From Candidatus Aminicenantota bacterium (GTDB lineage Bacteria; Acidobacteriota; Aminicenantia; Aminicenantales; Aminicenantaceae), in assembly GCA_013139435.1 (NCBI GenBank), contig WTAW01000099.1, positions 1 through 16,322 on the forward strand: 16,322 nt of DNA, given 5' to 3'. Under the pieces are notes generated by a model. That model was not told the DNA's origin, did not search any database, and saw only the letters and a program-made list of their open reading frames with translations. The position numbers and the translations under genes were made by a program. How positions within the stretch are numbered: the stretch's first letter is position 1; the number at the start of each line of letters is the position of its first letter. Positions 13,823-16,322 of this stretch are shown one piece after another.

Positions 13823-16261
13823 ATGCAATGTCCCGAATGCAAAACTGATAATCCGGGCGAATCTGTCTTCTGTGCAAAATGTGGCACCCAAATTAAAGAG
13901 TCCGAGGAGGAACATCTTCCCACCCAGACCATAGAAGCACCCCGTGAAGAACTCACCACAGGCTCTGCCTTTGCAAAACGATATCAAATCATCGAAGAGC
14001 TTGGCAAAGGAGGTATGGGAAGGGTCTACAAAGCCCAGGATATTGAGCTTAAAGAAAAAGTTGCTCTAAAGCTTATTAAGCCTGAGATATCTTCAGATAA
14101 AAAGACGGTTGAGCGTTTTCAGAATGAACTCAAATTTGCCCGAAAAATTGTCCACAAGAACGTTGGCAGAATGTATGACCTTGGTAAAGACGAAGGAAGC
14201 TATTTCATCACAATGGAGTATGTTGAAGGTCAGGATTTAAAGGGGATGATCCGTCAGTCGAAACAACTCACTATTGGGACTGCAATTTCTATTGCCAAGC
14301 AAGTGTCCGATGGTTTAGTAGAAGCCCACAAATTGGGTGTCATTCATCGTGACTTAAAGCCGAGCAACATCATGATAGATAAAGATGGCAATGCTCTGAT
14401 AATGGACTTCGGTATTGCTCGATCATTGAAAGGGAAAGGCATGACGGGAGCGGGCGTAATGATCGGGACGCCCGAGTATATGTCTCCAGAACAAGCTGAG
14501 GCTAAGGAAGTCGATCAACGATCGGATATTTATTCATTTGGTGTAATCTTGTACGAAATGTTAACGGGGAGAGTGCCTTTTGAAGGGGATACAGCACTGA
14601 GCATCGCTATGAAGCACAAGGGGGATAAACCCAAAGATCCACGAGAGCTCAATTCACAAATATCTGAAGATCTCAGCCAAGTGATATTGAAATGCTTGGA
14701 AAAGGATAAAGAAAAACGCTATCAGAGTGCAGTTGAAATCAGGTCTGAACTCGAAGGGATCGAACATGATTTTCCTACTGCAGAACGTGTGATTGCAAAA
14801 AAACCATCAATCACGTCCAAAGAAATTACTGTGACATTCGGTATAAAAAAGCTCTTCGTCCCGGGTTTGATATTTGCTGCTCTCGTAATTACAGCAGTGA
14901 TCATCTGGCGTATCCTTCCCAAAAAAGAAGTGGTTCATTTGCCGTCTGATAAACCCTCTCTGGCTGTGCTTTATTTTGAAAACAATACAGGCGATGACAG
15001 CCTGGATCACTGGAGAAAGGCCTTATCTGAACTATTGACTGCCGACCTGTCCCAATCCAAATATATCACTATGCTCAGCGGAGATAAGCTCTATAATATC
15101 CTCAATGAACTTAATCTTCTTGAGGTAAAAAGTTACTCTTCAAAAGATATAGAGGATGTGGCTGCCCAAGGAGGGGTCGGAAACATCATTCGTGGAAATT
15201 ACACGAAAGCAGGTGAGACCTTTAGAGTCAATGCTACGTTGCTCAATACAAAAAACGGTGAGCTTTTAGGTTCGCTAAGGGTTGAAGGCAAGGGCGAAGA
15301 AGGCATGTTTATTATGGTCGATGAGCTGACAAAAAAGATCAAAGAGAATTTTCAGCTCACGGCATTAGAAATTTCCAGTGACTTTGACAAAGAAGTCGGA
15401 AAGATCACGACCAGCTCCCCAAAGGCTTACAGGTATTACAGCGAGGGAAGAAATTATCACAATATTGGGGAAAACAGGAAAAGCATCGAGCTGATGGAGA
15501 AAGCCGTCGTCATCGATCCTAAGTTTGCTATGGCTTATAGATCTATGGCCATGAGCTACAACAATCTGTTTCTTTTTTCGGAAAGAGCAAAATACATGCA
15601 AAAGGCGATTGAATTTGCTGACCGCCTGTCAGAAAGGGAGCGATACATCGTTGAGGGAGGCTATTATTCTGAATCGGAGAAAACCTATGATAAATCCATT
15701 GAGGCTTATAAGAAATTACTGGAGCTCTATCCCAATGATGACATCGTGAATCATAATCTTGCGTTAATTTATGGGAACTTAGAAGAATGGGACAAAGCCA
15801 TTGAAAGATATGAGGCGTGCAGGCAGGTTAAAACTAAATTTATTCCTAGTTATACTCAACTTGCCTTTGCATACAGCGCAAAAAATATGTATGACAAATC
15901 GAAGGAAGTATTAGAGGACTATCAAAACAGTAATGAAGACCACTTTGAGATACACCTTACTTTGGCGTATAATCATGTTGACCTGGGTGAGCTAGATCTT
16001 GCCCTTGCCGAAGTGGAAAAGGCGTTTTATCTGAATCCAACACATTATGAAAACTTTTTAGCGAGAGGATATATTTATGCTTTAATGGGGGAGTTTGGAA
16101 AAGCTGAGGAGCAATACAACAGACTCTTCGAGTTGAGGGAACCAATTTCTCAGACTCTTGGGGGGCGAGCACTAACACAAATATATTTATCACAAGGAAA
16201 GTTCGAGATTGCAAATGCTCATAGAAAACAGGGCATTACACGAATTAAATCATATGGATGA
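13823..16261 (+). CDS. Membrane Ser/Thr protein kinase with zinc ribbon, TolB-like domain and TPR repeats
   Basis: An 812-residue, multi-domain Hanks-type kinase. Residues 3-20 are a zinc ribbon (Cys3, Cys6, Cys17, Cys20). The kinase domain is about 54-315: glycine loop GKGGMG (61-66), Lys83, alpha-C Glu102, HRDLKPSN with Asp177 and Asn182, DFG with Asp195, and GTPEYMSPEQ. All catalytic residues are present, so it should be active. One TM helix (about 344-364) separates the cytosolic kinase from a probable extracytoplasmic part. That part starts with a TolB/FlgO-like domain (about 378-510, beginning SLAVLYFENNTGDD) and continues with tandem TPRs to the C-terminus (about 525-805, e.g. GNLEEWDKAIERYEA). 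Inference: the outer part senses or scaffolds and the kinase relays. The start is firm (AGGGGAG, 7-nt spacing). No phosphatase or obvious target lies nearby. Confidence 0.93.
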   Translation: MQCPECKTDNPGESVFCAKCGTQIKESEEEHLPTQTIEAPREELTTGSAFAKRYQIIEELGKGGMGRVYKAQDIELKEKVALKLIKPEISSDKKTVERFQNELKFARKIVHKNVGRMYDLGKDEGSYFITMEYVEGQDLKGMIRQSKQLTIGTAISIAKQVSDGLVEAHKLGVIHRDLKPSNIMIDKDGNALIMDFGIARSLKGKGMTGAGVMIGTPEYMSPEQAEAKEVDQRSDIYSFGVILYEMLTGRVPFEGDTALSIAMKHKGDKPKDPRELNSQISEDLSQVILKCLEKDKEKRYQSAVEIRSELEGIEHDFPTAERVIAKKPSITSKEITVTFGIKKLFVPGLIFAALVITAVIIWRILPKKEVVHLPSDKPSLAVLYFENNTGDDSLDHWRKALSELLTADLSQSKYITMLSGDKLYNILNELNLLEVKSYSSKDIEDVAAQGGVGNIIRGNYTKAGETFRVNATLLNTKNGELLGSLRVEGKGEEGMFIMVDELTKKIKENFQLTALEISSDFDKEVGKITTSSPKAYRYYSEGRNYHNIGENRKSIELMEKAVVIDPKFAMAYRSMAMSYNNLFLFSERAKYMQKAIEFADRLSERERYIVEGGYYSESEKTYDKSIEAYKKLLELYPNDDIVNHNLALIYGNLEEWDKAIERYEACRQVKTKFIPSYTQLAFAYSAKNMYDKSKEVLEDYQNSNEDHFEIHLTLAYNHVDLGELDLALAEVEKAFYLNPTHYENFLARGYIYALMGEFGKAEEQYNRLFELREPISQTLGGRALTQIYLSQGKFEIANAHRKQGITRIKSYG

Positions 16262-16322
16262 CGTGTAGAAGCCTACTTTTCCGTCACTCAGGTACAGCAC
16301 GATGACCCATTCCTGGGTTTCT
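16250..16322 (-). CDS. C-terminal end of an unidentified convergent gene (partial)
   Basis: Read on the minus strand from the window edge, 23 codons are open: ETQEWVIVLYLSDGKVGFYT then SSI and a TGA at 16252-16250. The alternating hydrophobic/charged pattern looks like real protein, but it is too short to assign. It would overlap the kinase stop by 12 nt, tail to tail. Confidence 0.35.
   Translation of the reverse strand, partial: ETQEWVIVLYLSDGKVGFYTSSI

Noticed and set aside
13718..13987. An 89-codon minus-strand frame overlapping the kinase start
   Set aside because: It covers the kinase promoter, ribosome-binding site and zinc ribbon in antisense; the Cys/Phe-rich product is the reverse reading of the zinc-ribbon codons.

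Overview
The window (about 16.3 kb, moderate GC) looks like chromosomal DNA from a bacterium with a respiratory chain and probably an anaerobic or microaerobic lifestyle. Pointers are a glycyl-radical enzyme tail, proton-pumping NDH-1 subunits, a sigma-54 activator, and a Ser/Thr kinase built as zinc ribbon + kinase + TM + TolB-like domain + TPRs. That kinase layout is common in Acidobacteriota and Aminicenantes-like lineages, so I favour such an organism, but no marker here proves it. There are no transposases, integrases, phage genes or CRISPR arrays.

Layout. 1-167 (+): C-terminus of a glycyl-radical enzyme. 168-473: intergenic, with a long inverted repeat (probable terminator), a possible 29-codon ORF on the minus strand inside a foldable region, and a putative promoter. 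474-1862 (+): Xaa-Pro aminopeptidase. 1873-5572 (-): a tight three-gene unit read as K+ channel (pore + RCK) > catalytic M16 zinc peptidase > inactive M16 partner, with 1-4 nt overlaps. 5573-5724: divergent control region with a perfect small palindrome and promoters both ways. 5725-7182 (+): NtrC-type sigma-54 response regulator whose last ~30 codons lie inside the RNase P RNA gene (7092-7478, +). 7536-13276 (-): nuoJKLMN, the membrane-arm subunits of complex I, with a strong sigma-70-type promoter directly before nuoJ, so it appears to be a transcription unit separate from nuoA-I. 13277-13504: a palindromic, REP-like or RNA-like element and a consensus promoter for the initiator tRNA (13505-13581, +). 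13823-16261 (+): membrane Ser/Thr kinase with TPRs. 16250-16322 (-): tail of a convergent gene.

How the parts relate. NuoL, M, N, J and K form the proton-translocating arm of NDH-1, and their key Lys/Glu residues are present, so it should be functional if the peripheral arm is encoded elsewhere. The channel/M16 unit joins a ligand-gated K+ channel to a probable periplasmic two-chain peptidase; a shared role is unproven, but the overlaps imply coupled expression. RNase P RNA and initiator tRNA are housekeeping RNAs. The most unusual points are the response-regulator ORF running into rnpB, the structured element at 13335-13433, the small ORF/folded region at 244-383, and two promoters placed so close to their start codons that near-leaderless mRNAs are likely.
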